From assembly GCA_021734825.1 (NCBI GenBank), contig JAIPIE010000001.1:1-46055 (forward strand): a stretch of 46,055 bases of DNA, in the 5' to 3' direction. This document shows positions 1 to 7,174 of this stretch, one piece after another. Made by a program: the position numbers and the translations under genes. The notes beneath the pieces are model-generated. The model made no database searches, had not been told where the DNA came from, and worked only from the letters and a program-made list of their open reading frames with translations. Each line of letters begins with the position of its first letter. The stretch's first letter is position 1. Origin of the DNA: Patescibacteria group bacterium. Lineage in GTDB: Bacteria; Patescibacteriota; Patescibacteriia; Patescibacteriales; UBA12465.

Positions 1-1
1 A

Positions 2-871
2 GAGCCAAATCTTACGGTGAATCCTGATGAAGTAGTAGCAATGGGCGCGGCCGTTCAGGCTGGTGTCTTGCAAGGTGATGTGAAAGATGTTTTATTACTC
101 GATGTTACTCCTTTAACTTTAGGTATCGAAACTTTAGGTAGTGTGGCCACTCCTTTAATCGAGCGCAATACCACTATTCCAACGTCTAAGTCACAGGTAT
201 TTTCAACTGCAGCCGATGGCCAGACTAGTGTGGAGATTCACGTTGTTCAGGGTGAGCGTCCAATGGCGGCTGATAATAAATCTTTAGGTAGATTTATTCT
301 TGATGGCATTCCTTCTGCTCCTCGCGGCGTACCTCAAGTTGAGGTTAAATTTGATCTTGATGCTAATGGGATTTTAAATGTGAGTGCTACTGATAAAGCT
401 ACTAATAAACAGCAGAATATTACTATTACTGCTTCTTCTGGTCTGTCTAAGGAGGAAATCGAGAAAATGCAAAAAGAAGCTGAGGTCCACGCTGAAGAAG
501 ATAAGAAGAAAAAAGAAGAAGTGGAAATAAAAAATCAATCCGATGCTGTTGTCTTTACCTCTGAAAAAATGATTAAAGAGTCTGGTGATAAGATGAAGGC
601 TGAAGATAAAACTGAATTAGAAGCAAAAATAGCAGAATTAAAAAAGGCTCAAGAGGCTAATAATTTTGAAGAAATTAAAAAAGGTATGGAGGCGGTAAAC
701 ACAGTTGCTCAGAAAATTGGTGCGGCTATGTATCAGCAACAACCGGGGGCAGAGGCTGCCGACGCCAGTGCGGACAATAAAGAAGCGGAAACAGAATCAA
801 AAGAAGCTCAAAAAGAAGAAGATACTGTGGTTGAGGGCGAAGTTGATGAGAAGTCCGACGAAAAAAAATAA
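2..871 (+). CDS. dnaK: Chaperone DnaK (Hsp70), C-terminal part, 5' end outside window
   Basis: The 3' part of the Hsp70 chaperone gene. The reading frame is open from base 2 and begins with EPNLTVNPDEVVAMGAAVQ, the end of the ATPase domain, so the GTG at 17 is an internal Val codon and not a start. Next come the DVTPLTLGIET linker and beta-sandwich substrate-binding domain, then a Lys/Glu-rich helical lid and an acidic, low-complexity tail ending in DEKK. DnaK binds exposed hydrophobic segments in an ATP cycle driven by DnaJ and GrpE. dnaJ follows 91 bases downstream in the usual dnaK-dnaJ order. Any promoter or CIRCE element lies outside the window. Identity is secure; only about 290 residues are present. 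Confidence 0.97.
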   Translation, partial: EPNLTVNPDEVVAMGAAVQAGVLQGDVKDVLLLDVTPLTLGIETLGSVATPLIERNTTIPTSKSQVFSTAADGQTSVEIHVVQGERPMAADNKSLGRFILDGIPSAPRGVPQVEVKFDLDANGILNVSATDKATNKQQNITITASSGLSKEEIEKMQKEAEVHAEEDKKKKEEVEIKNQSDAVVFTSEKMIKESGDKMKAEDKTELEAKIAELKKAQEANNFEEIKKGMEAVNTVAQKIGAAMYQQQPGAEAADASADNKEAETESKEAQKEEDTVVEGEVDEKSDEKK

Positions 872-888
872 TTCATTAATTTTTTTAG

Positions 889-915
889 CGACCCTCTCTA
901 TAGCAGAGAGGGTCG
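889..915 (+). other. Hairpin in dnaK-dnaJ intergenic region
   Basis: An 11-bp perfect inverted repeat (889-899 with 905-915, loop of 5) lies between dnaK and dnaJ. The T-run sits before the stem (880-886) and not after it, so it is not a canonical intrinsic terminator. It may be an mRNA processing or stability element, or a weak attenuator that lowers dnaJ relative to dnaK. Confidence 0.6.
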
Positions 916-962
916 TTGGCTTGAGTAAGTGAATTAATTAAAATAGGTAGAACTTATTATAT

Positions 963-2036
963 ATGTCAAAAGACTATTACAAAGACCTTGGTGTTGATAA
1001 AAATGCCAGCGCCGATGAAATTAAGGCGGCTTTTCGTAAAAAAGCACATGAGCATCATCCCGACAAGGGTGGTAATGAGGCAAAATTTAAGGAAATAAAT
1101 GAAGCTTATCAGGTTCTTGGCAATACGGAAAAACGCAAACAATATGATCAATTCGGTTCTTCTTTTCAAAACGGACAAGCTGGTGGGGCTTATGGTCAGG
1201 GTTTTGGTGGTTTTAATGGCGGTGTTAATATTAATATGGATGATCTTGGTGATATTTTTGGCGGCTTCGGCGATATCTTTGGTTTTGGCGGATCTTCTTC
1301 AGCTCAACAGGGACCGGAACGAGGCAGAGATTTAGAGATGAGCTTAAGTATTGATTTCCTTGATGCGGTTCACGGCACAGAAACAGAGATAAGTTTTCCT
1401 CATTTAAAAAAATGTTCGTTTTGTCACGGTAGCGGACATGCTCCCGATGCTAAAATTACTACTTGCGCTACCTGTAAAGGTAGCGGGAGAATTAGTCGGG
1501 TGCAAAGAACTATTTTAGGAGCTGTACAAACCCAAGTTGTGTGCCCCGATTGTCATGGCGAAGGTAAAAAGGCTAGTGCTAATTGTAATAATTGCCATGG
1601 ACAAGGTCGCGTCAAAGAAGTTGAGACAATTAAAGTGAAAATTCCAGCTGGCATTAATCAGGGCGAGAGCATTCGTCTGGCCGGTTATGGTGATGCTGGC
1701 GAAAAAGGGACTAGTGGTGGCGATTTGTTTCTACGTGTTAGAATAAATGCCCATCAACACTTTAAACGTGAAGGGGATGATATTCATACTCAAGCAGAAA
1801 TCAACATTGTTCAGGCAAGTCTTGGTGACACAATTGATGTAGATACTGTCCATGGTAATTTTAAGTTAAAGATACCCGAAGCCACTCAAGGACAAACAAT
1901 CTTCCGTTTAAAAGGGAAGGGCGTCATTCATTTACATGGTCGTGGTCAAGGCGACCACTTTGTACGCGTGAAAGTATTAATTCCTAAAAATTTAAATAAA
2001 AAGCAAAAAGACTTGCTAAATGAACTAAATTTATAA
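963..2036 (+). CDS. dnaJ: Chaperone protein DnaJ (Hsp40)
   Basis: Co-chaperone that stimulates DnaK ATPase and delivers unfolded substrates. The 357-residue protein has the full class I layout. The J domain lies at about residues 3-65 with the HPD motif at 32-34, followed by a Gly/Phe-rich stretch (about 75-120). The zinc-binding region has four CxxCxGxG repeats (CSFCHGSG, CATCKGSG, CPDCHGEG, CNNCHGQG), followed by the C-terminal substrate-binding domains. The length fits the family (about 370). It follows dnaK and is probably cotranscribed with it. No Shine-Dalgarno motif precedes the ATG; the upstream bases are A/T only, as for most genes here. Confidence 0.98.
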   Translation: MSKDYYKDLGVDKNASADEIKAAFRKKAHEHHPDKGGNEAKFKEINEAYQVLGNTEKRKQYDQFGSSFQNGQAGGAYGQGFGGFNGGVNINMDDLGDIFGGFGDIFGFGGSSSAQQGPERGRDLEMSLSIDFLDAVHGTETEISFPHLKKCSFCHGSGHAPDAKITTCATCKGSGRISRVQRTILGAVQTQVVCPDCHGEGKKASANCNNCHGQGRVKEVETIKVKIPAGINQGESIRLAGYGDAGEKGTSGGDLFLRVRINAHQHFKREGDDIHTQAEINIVQASLGDTIDVDTVHGNFKLKIPEATQGQTIFRLKGKGVIHLHGRGQGDHFVRVKVLIPKNLNKKQKDLLNELNL

Positions 2037-2044
2037 GTTTTTAA

Positions 2045-2072
2045 TTGACTTTTTCTCCTTAAATGCTACTAT
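2045..2072 (+). promoter_or_regulatory. Promoter of the small Cys-rich ORF
   Basis: TTGACT (2045-2050), 16-bp spacer, TACTAT (2067-2072) with an extended -10 TGC directly before it. It lies just after dnaJ and about 35 bases upstream of the ATG at 2109. The element closely resembles the promoter at 32546-32574, including the TTTTTCTC run after the -35 box. Confidence 0.65.
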
Positions 2073-2108
2073 AAATATAGATAGTTTTAACAATTAATTT
2101 ATAAAATT

Positions 2109-2258
2109 ATGTGTAAATGCGAGTGGCTTAAGAAATTATTAGGCTTGAAAAAAGAATGTTGCTGTCATACTAAAAAGAGTGCTCCCGTAAATTCTGAGGC
2201 CGTTGTCGAGTCAGCACCTGAAGTTGGGTCTGAGCCTTTAAAACAAGCATCAGAATAG
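2109..2258 (+). CDS. Small Cys-rich protein of unknown function (49 aa)
   Basis: Unrecognised small ORF with its own promoter upstream and a terminator downstream. The N-terminus begins MCKCEWLKKLLGLKKECCCH: five cysteines in the first 20 residues flanking a short basic amphipathic segment, followed by an acidic Pro/Ser/Glu tail. The CxC and CCC clusters suggest metal binding or lipid attachment, but no known motif is matched. The frame stops at a TAG (2256-2258) yet stays open for 14 more codons of similar acidic composition up to TAA at 2301-2303. The gene may once have encoded 64 residues, or the amber stop may be read through. Coding status is inferred from promoter, start context and composition. 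Confidence 0.55.
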   Translation: MCKCEWLKKLLGLKKECCCHTKKSAPVNSEAVVESAPEVGSEPLKQASE

Positions 2259-2318
2259 GTTTTAACACAGTCTGTAGAAGAAGAGTCTGTTTCTCAACAA
2301 TAATTTGCTTTAAAATAT

Positions 2319-2345
2319 AAAAAAACGCCTTCACAGCGTTTTTTT
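2319..2345. terminator. Intrinsic terminator before tatD
   Basis: Stem of A/T pairs capped by CGC/GCG (2319-2328 with 2336-2345), loop CTTCACA, ending in a seven-T run. It closes the small Cys-rich ORF unit and ends only 10 bases before the tatD start codon. Confidence 0.8.
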
Positions 2346-2354
2346 ATCATCTTT

Positions 2355-3212
2355 ATGTTTATCGACACCCATGCCCATGTTAATTTTAAAGATTTTAAAG
2401 ACGATGCCGATGGGGTAATTCGCCGGGCTTTGGATAATGATACTTGGATGGTTTTGGTTGGTTCTGAGTCTAAAACCTCTAATCGCGCCTTAAGTCAAGC
2501 TAATCGTTATGAAAAAGGTGTATATGCCGCTGTTGGTTTGCATCCAGTACATTTAGAGGAACAAATTGTCTTTAATAACGATGAAAATGGTGAAGGGGAA
2601 TATAATTTTACCACTAGAGCAGAGGAGTTTAACTATGATACTTACGAAAAACTAGCAAAATTTGAAAAGGCTGTTGCTATCGGTGAGATTGGCTTAGATT
2701 ATTATCATCTTGATCAAACGAAAGATGTCGCTGCTATTAAGCGACGTCAGCAAGAGGTGTTTTTAAAACAATTATTATTGGCTCGTCATCTTGATTTACC
2801 TGCGATTATTCACTGCCGTCAAGCTCATGATGATTTATTGAGTATTTTAAGAGATTTTCGTAAGGTTTATGCTGAATTTATTCCTAATGATCGTCCCTGG
2901 GGGGTGATCCATTGCTTCTCTGGCGATGAAGATTTAGCTTGGAAATATTTTTCTTTAGGTTTAATCATTTCTTTTACTGGTTTAATTACTTTTAGTAAGC
3001 AATGGGACGATGTTTTACGCAAGATACCTCTAAATAAGTTTATGATTGAAACAGATTCTCCATATATGACTCCAGAACCGTATCGAGGCCGTCGTAATGA
3101 GCCTCTTTTAGTCCAGTATGTTGCTGGTAGAATCGCAGAAATTAGAAATTCTACGGTTGAAAAGATCGCGTCTGCCACTACTGAAACGGCTCGCAGCTTT
3201 TTTAAAATTTAA
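2355..3212 (+). CDS. tatD: TatD family metal-dependent deoxyribonuclease
   Basis: Member of the TatD amidohydrolase-like TIM-barrel family, metal-dependent DNases linked to DNA repair and quality control. The sequence shows the N-terminal metal motif THAH (residues 5-8), GEIGLDYY (Glu111), HCRQ, HCFSG and the C-terminal ETDSPYM segment. At 285 residues it is somewhat longer than the usual 260, with an acidic Asn/Glu-rich insertion around residues 72-95. It starts 10 bases after a terminator, leaving no room for a separate promoter and leader, so expression must come from readthrough or from a promoter overlapping the hairpin. It sits upstream of the ATP synthase operon with no obvious functional link. 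Confidence 0.93.
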   Translation: MFIDTHAHVNFKDFKDDADGVIRRALDNDTWMVLVGSESKTSNRALSQANRYEKGVYAAVGLHPVHLEEQIVFNNDENGEGEYNFTTRAEEFNYDTYEKLAKFEKAVAIGEIGLDYYHLDQTKDVAAIKRRQQEVFLKQLLLARHLDLPAIIHCRQAHDDLLSILRDFRKVYAEFIPNDRPWGVIHCFSGDEDLAWKYFSLGLIISFTGLITFSKQWDDVLRKIPLNKFMIETDSPYMTPEPYRGRRNEPLLVQYVAGRIAEIRNSTVEKIASATTETARSFFKI

Positions 3213-3248
3213 GACGTGTTTTCCTCAGGATTCTGATTTTTATCAGTC

Positions 3249-3277
3249 TTGACTTATTTTAAAAACAGGTGTATATA
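3249..3277 (+). promoter_or_regulatory. Promoter of the ATP synthase operon
   Basis: TTGACT (3249-3254), 17-bp spacer, TATATA (3272-3277), about 35 bases before the atpZ/I start. A small CTGAT-TTTT-ATCAG hairpin (3233-3246) sits just upstream of the -35 box. The gene that follows has one of the few SD-like motifs of the window (AGGA five bases before ATG). Confidence 0.65.
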
Positions 3278-3311
3278 ACAAGTGGTTTAGATAAATTTAT
3301 TTAGGATTGAT

Positions 3312-3605
3312 ATGGATAAAACGTCGATGAAGCAGATAATTATTTCCAGTGCCGCTTACAGTCTTTCTTCTATTTTCGGACCCTTGCTGTTTCTTGGTGT
3401 TCCCGCTTATTTTCTGGATAAATATCTAGGCACTAAGCCAATGATTCTGCTGGTAGCAGTTTTTATCGCCTTTATTACTAGTAATATTCTTTTATTTAGA
3501 AAAGTTAAGATTATTAATCAGATGATTTCTTCCTACATACCGGTAGAGGGTAAAAAAGAAGAAAATTCTAAGACAGGCTCTGATTTATCTGCAAACAATA
3601 ATTAA
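3312..3605 (+). CDS. AtpZ/AtpI-like F0F1 ATPase accessory membrane protein
   Basis: First gene of the ATP synthase operon, 97 residues. Two predicted membrane helices (about residues 15-35 and 43-62) are joined by a short loop, GVPAYFLDKYLGTKP, that matches the small AtpZ/AtpI family (putative F0F1-ATPase subunit), followed by a hydrophilic Lys/Glu/Ser tail. Family members sit at this operon position and have been tied to c-ring assembly and Mg2+/Ca2+ transport; which role applies here cannot be read from the sequence. An AGGA motif five bases before the ATG is a plausible ribosome binding site. The gene is three bases from atpB. Confidence 0.75.
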   Translation: MDKTSMKQIIISSAAYSLSSIFGPLLFLGVPAYFLDKYLGTKPMILLVAVFIAFITSNILLFRKVKIINQMISSYIPVEGKKEENSKTGSDLSANNN

Positions 3606-3607
3606 TT

Positions 3608-4360
3608 ATGAGACTAGATATTTCTTTGGCTCCGGAGACCCTATTTCATATCGGCTCGCTGGCTATTTCGAATTCATTTTTCTGGCTGATAGTGGTCTCT
3701 GTTTTTTTATTGGTAGGGACTTTTTTTCTAAACAGGAGCTTGAAGATGCGTCCAGGTAAAATTCAGAATATTGTAGAAATGCTTTTGGCCGGTGCTTATG
3801 ATTTTGTTGAAACTACTGTCGGTGATAAAAAAGTGGCAAGAAGATCTTTTCCTTTAGTTTTTACTCTCTTCTTTTTTGTTTTGTTTAGCAATTTAATGAC
3901 ATTTATTCCTGGACAGGCGGCAGTTACGATTCAAACCGCTGATGGAGTTGTTCCTTTATTTCGTGCGATTATCGCTGACTATGGCTTAGTCTTTATGATG
4001 ACCATGCTCTCGGTTTTAATCACTCAGATTGTGGCAATTTATGTGACTGGCCCCTTTAAGTATATTGGTCGTTTTTTAAATTTTAGCAGTCCCCTAAATT
4101 TCTTTTTAGGTTTAATGGATTTAATTGGAGAAGTGGCTAAGATTATGTCTCTGTCTTTTCGTTTGTTTGGTAATATTTTTGCTGGTGAAGTTTTGGGAGC
4201 AGTCATGTTATTTTTATTCCCCTTTTTCTTACCCTTACCTTTTGCTTTTTTAGGCTTACTTACAGCTGTAGTTCAGGCCTTTGTGTTTGCCGTTTTAACT
4301 CTCGTCTTTATTTCTATGGCCGCCACTGTCACTGAAGCAGAAGTTGAAAGTGCAAAGTAA
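3608..4360 (+). CDS. atpB: F0F1 ATP synthase subunit a
   Basis: Membrane subunit a, which forms the two ion half-channels against the c-ring. The 250-residue hydrophobic protein has five to six membrane segments and the diagnostic FRLFGNIFAGE motif with the essential Arg at residue 185. Glu175 and Glu194 flank it, in positions where polar channel residues are found in the family. The N-terminal part contains the usual MRPGKIQNIVE-type amphipathic stretch. The start lies two bases after the preceding stop, implying translational coupling; no SD motif is visible. Confidence 0.97.
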   Translation: MRLDISLAPETLFHIGSLAISNSFFWLIVVSVFLLVGTFFLNRSLKMRPGKIQNIVEMLLAGAYDFVETTVGDKKVARRSFPLVFTLFFFVLFSNLMTFIPGQAAVTIQTADGVVPLFRAIIADYGLVFMMTMLSVLITQIVAIYVTGPFKYIGRFLNFSSPLNFFLGLMDLIGEVAKIMSLSFRLFGNIFAGEVLGAVMLFLFPFFLPLPFAFLGLLTAVVQAFVFAVLTLVFISMAATVTEAEVESAK

Positions 4361-4402
4361 TTTAATATAATAAAATAATTTATAATTAATCATTTTAAAT
4401 GT

Positions 4403-4630
4403 ATGGAAGTTGAAGCAGCAAAATACATCGCCGCCGGTCTCGCTATCGGTTTGGGCGCAATTGGTCCTGGTATTGGTGAAGGTATCGCCGCCTCCAAGGC
4501 TTTAGAAGCTATTGGCCGTAACCCTGAGGCTAGTGGCAAAATCACTCCTTTAATGTTCGTAGCTATGGCTATCACAGAATCAACCGCTATTTATGCCTTA
4601 GTTGTAACCTTAATTATCCTTTTTGCTTAA
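4403..4630 (+). CDS. atpE: F0F1 ATP synthase subunit c, Na+-type signature
   Basis: Rotor-ring subunit, a 75-residue hairpin of two membrane helices with the conserved polar loop GRNPEA (38-43). The ion-carrying carboxylate is Glu59 in TESTAIY. Helix 1 has GPGIGEG with a second carboxylate, Glu26, exactly 33 residues earlier. Together with Ser60, Thr61 and Tyr64 this matches the Na+ site of the Ilyobacter tartaricus c-ring (Gln32, Glu65, Ser66, Thr67, Tyr70). Glu in place of Gln is as in the two-carboxylate rotor of Fusobacterium nucleatum. By family knowledge this predicts Na+ coupling; it is not proof. A hairpin follows the gene before atpF. Confidence 0.96.
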   Translation: MEVEAAKYIAAGLAIGLGAIGPGIGEGIAASKALEAIGRNPEASGKITPLMFVAMAITESTAIYALVVTLIILFA

Positions 4631-4643
4631 AAAACAGAAATCG

Positions 4644-4672
4644 TCCGCCCCTTTATTAAAATAAGTGGCGGA
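4644..4672 (+). promoter_or_regulatory. Intra-operon hairpin between atpE and atpF
   Basis: TCCGCC (4644-4649) pairs with GGCGGA (4667-4672), continuing across a small internal loop into TTATT/AATAA. Downstream is a T-rich stretch (TTATTTTGCTTTTTAATT). It looks like a leaky terminator or 3' stabiliser that would raise c-subunit mRNA relative to the distal genes, in line with the multi-copy c-ring. Confidence 0.55.
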
Positions 4673-4698
4673 TTATTTTGCTTTTTAATTATTATTAT

Positions 4699-5196
4699 AT
4701 GGGTTTAATTCAAGCTCTTGGCATTGACGGCCGCATTCTTTTGGCACAATTTTTAAATTTTGCCGTTTTAGTATTTGTACTTTGGCGTTTTGCCTATAAG
4801 CCTGTTTTTAAAATTTTGGAAGAAAGACGTTTAAAGATTGAAAAAGGTTTAGATGATGCTGATACTGCCGCCAAAAGCTTACTTTTGACTGAAGAAGAAA
4901 ATAAGCAATTACTTATTAAGGCCCGTCAAGAAGCTAGTGTTATTATCGAAAATGCTCAGAAACAAGCTGATTTACGTCAGCAAGCAGTTGTTGGCAAGGC
5001 AGAAGAGGAGATTGCTGCTATTACTGAAAAAGAAAGAGCCAAGATTAGTGCAGAAAAAGAGGCAATCATGTCGCAATTGAAAAATGAAGTATCATCTTTA
5101 GTATTGGCTGGTTTGCAACAGTTTTTATCTGAAAATATGACTGATAAGCGTGATCAAGAAGTTGTCTCAAAAATCGTCAATAATTTAGAGAAATAA
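4699..5196 (+). CDS. atpF: F0F1 ATP synthase subunit b
   Basis: Peripheral-stalk subunit b. One N-terminal membrane helix (about residues 10-30, within ILLAQFLNFAVLVFVLWRF) is followed by the characteristic YKPVFKILEER turn. A long Lys/Glu/Ala-rich coiled coil then binds delta and alpha in the cytoplasm. I chose the ATG at 4699 (165 aa) over an in-frame TTG at 4678, because the shorter form has the normal N-terminus and an AT-rich start context shared with its neighbours. It sits between atpE and atpH in standard order. Confidence 0.94.
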   Translation: MGLIQALGIDGRILLAQFLNFAVLVFVLWRFAYKPVFKILEERRLKIEKGLDDADTAAKSLLLTEEENKQLLIKARQEASVIIENAQKQADLRQQAVVGKAEEEIAAITEKERAKISAEKEAIMSQLKNEVSSLVLAGLQQFLSENMTDKRDQEVVSKIVNNLEK

Positions 5197-5207
5197 TTCA
5201 ACAGTTT

Positions 5208-5612
5208 ATGAAAGCAAGCGTTAGACAATATGCCCGCAGCCTGTTTGAACTAGTAGCGGATAAATCAGAGGCAGAAGCTAAAGCTTTGATTGCTAAATTT
5301 ATTATTTTTCTACATCGCCGCCAAGACCTGAATAAGGCGGAAGCAATTATTGAAGAGCTTGATCGTTTATATGAGATTCAAAATGGAGAAATAAAAGCTG
5401 AATTAATCAGTGCTCGTCCTTTAGCCAAAGAAGCTAAAGATAAGATTGCAGAGTATTTAGCTAAGCGTTTGGGTGGAGGAGAGGTTAAATTGAGTGACCG
5501 CCTTTCTCCTGAATTACTAGGTGGTTTTGTTTTGCGCTATAATGGCATGGTTATTGATGGCAGCTTACAAAACAACTTACGCAAATTTAAAAAACAACTT
5601 TTAACTAATTAA
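5208..5612 (+). CDS. atpH: F0F1 ATP synthase subunit delta, short form
   Basis: Stator subunit linking the b dimer to the top of alpha3beta3. At 134 residues it is much shorter than the usual 175-180. The N-terminus (MKASVRQYARSLFEL) and the C-terminal block (LLGGFVLRYNGMVIDGSL, then LRKFKKQL) are family-typical, whereas the helical N-terminal domain is condensed. The reading frame is intact and the spacing to both neighbours is tight, so this is a compact version rather than a fragment. Position between atpF and atpA supports the call. Confidence 0.9.
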   Translation: MKASVRQYARSLFELVADKSEAEAKALIAKFIIFLHRRQDLNKAEAIIEELDRLYEIQNGEIKAELISARPLAKEAKDKIAEYLAKRLGGGEVKLSDRLSPELLGGFVLRYNGMVIDGSLQNNLRKFKKQLLTN

Positions 5613-5617
5613 ATTAT

Positions 5618-7141
5618 ATGTCTAACACCAAAGACTTTATCGTTGAACAAATCAAAAGTCAGATTGCTGATTTTAAGGCTGAAGTTGAAGAAAGCAGCGT
5701 CGGGCGCGTTTTAAAGATTTCCGACGGTATCGCTCTAGTTTCTGGTTTAACTGAAGCCATGATGAGCGAAATTTTACTTTTTAAATCTGCTCACGGTGAA
5801 ATTGCCGGCGTCGCTTTAAACTTGGAAGAGAATCTAGTTGGCGCCATTATCATGGGCGAATTTGATGGCATTAAAGAAGGAGATGAAGTTGTTTGCACTA
5901 AACGTATTTTAAGTGTTCCCGTTGGTGAAGCTTTAGTCGGTCGTGTAGTTAATCCTTTGGGGGAAGCTATGGATGGCAAAGGCGCTTTAGACACAAAAGA
6001 GTTTTATCCAGTAGAAAAAATTGCTCCTGGTGTTATTACTCGTGCTTCTGTAAATGAACCGGTGCAAACTGGTATTAAGGCGATTGATTCCATGATTCCG
6101 ATTGGACGTGGACAACGCGAATTAATTATTGGTGATCGTCAAATTGGTAAAACTGCTATTGCTATTGATGCAATTATCAATCAGAAGGGTCAAAACATGA
6201 AATGTATTTATGTGGCAATTGGTCAGAAAGAATCCAAGGTGGCTGATATCGTGCGTAAATTGGAGGCTGCTGGAGCCATGGAATATACCACCATCGTTTT
6301 AGCTGGAGCTTCCAATCCTGCCGCTTTACTCTATATCGCTCCTTATGCTGGTTGTGCGATGGCTGAATATTTTCTTGATAAAGGTGAAGACGTTTTAATT
6401 ATTTATGATGATTTATCCAAGCATGCTGTTTCCTATCGTGAAATCTCCTTACTACTCCGTCGCCCACCAGGACGTGAAGCTTATCCGGGTGACGTTTTTT
6501 ACCTGCATTCTCGTTTATTAGAAAGGGCTTGTAAGTTAAATAAAGAAGAAGGTGGCGGTTCTATTACCGCTTTACCGATTATCGAAACTCAGGCCGGTGA
6601 TATTTCTGCTTATATTCCTACCAATGTTATTTCTATTACCGATGGTCAGATCTTTTTAGAACCAGATATGTTCTATAAGGGTAATCGTCCAGCGGTTAAT
6701 GCTGGTTTATCTGTTTCTCGCGTTGGTTCATCTGCTCAAATTAAAGCCATGAAAAAAGTGGCCGGAAAGATGCGTTTGGAAGCCGCTCAGTTTAGAGAGT
6801 TAGCTGCTTTTGCTCAATTTGGTTCTGATTTAGATGAGGAAACTAGCCGTAAACTGGAAAGAGGCAAGCGTTTATACGAAATTTTGAAACAAGATCAATA
6901 TCAGCCTTTATCCGTTGATAAGCAGGTAATCATTTATTATGCTTTAATTAATAAATATATTGACGATGTTCCAGTTGAAAAGGTGAGAGAATTTGAAGCA
7001 AATTTATATAAATATCTTGATGTAAACAATGAAGCTTCTAAAGCTATCTTAGAAAAGAAAGAATTAGATGCAGACGTTGAAGAGAAGATTAAAACCGCTT
7101 TAAGTAATTATAAAGAAACTCTTGATTATTTAGTGAAGTAG
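5618..7141 (+). CDS. atpA: F0F1 ATP synthase subunit alpha
   Basis: Regulatory nucleotide-binding subunit of the F1 head, 507 residues (family about 500-510). Walker A GDRQIGKT is at residues 172-179, followed by the Walker B region ending in LIIYDDLSKHA. The arginine-finger segment VSRVGSSAQIKAMK lies in the C-terminal third. It starts six bases after atpH. The C-terminal tail is Lys/Glu-rich. It terminates with TAG, one of several genes here showing that TAG is a normal stop. Nothing is missing. Confidence 0.98.
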   Translation: MSNTKDFIVEQIKSQIADFKAEVEESSVGRVLKISDGIALVSGLTEAMMSEILLFKSAHGEIAGVALNLEENLVGAIIMGEFDGIKEGDEVVCTKRILSVPVGEALVGRVVNPLGEAMDGKGALDTKEFYPVEKIAPGVITRASVNEPVQTGIKAIDSMIPIGRGQRELIIGDRQIGKTAIAIDAIINQKGQNMKCIYVAIGQKESKVADIVRKLEAAGAMEYTTIVLAGASNPAALLYIAPYAGCAMAEYFLDKGEDVLIIYDDLSKHAVSYREISLLLRRPPGREAYPGDVFYLHSRLLERACKLNKEEGGGSITALPIIETQAGDISAYIPTNVISITDGQIFLEPDMFYKGNRPAVNAGLSVSRVGSSAQIKAMKKVAGKMRLEAAQFRELAAFAQFGSDLDEETSRKLERGKRLYEILKQDQYQPLSVDKQVIIYYALINKYIDDVPVEKVREFEANLYKYLDVNNEASKAILEKKELDADVEEKIKTALSNYKETLDYLVK

Positions 7142-7174
7142 ACTTAGGGATAATCCCTTTAAAGATTTTTATCT

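Noticed and set aside
705..932. 75-codon ORF overlapping the dnaK end
   Set aside because: Out-of-frame shadow of the Lys/Glu-rich dnaK tail.
2109..2303. Recoding of TAG as an amino acid, because two small ORFs continue past TAG
   Set aside because: atpA, miaA and other genes end naturally with TAG at the family-typical position, and no large conserved gene has an internal TAG. Nonsense mutation is simpler. TGA recoding is also excluded: the gene at 18385 ends with TGA and no conserved gene has an internal TGA.
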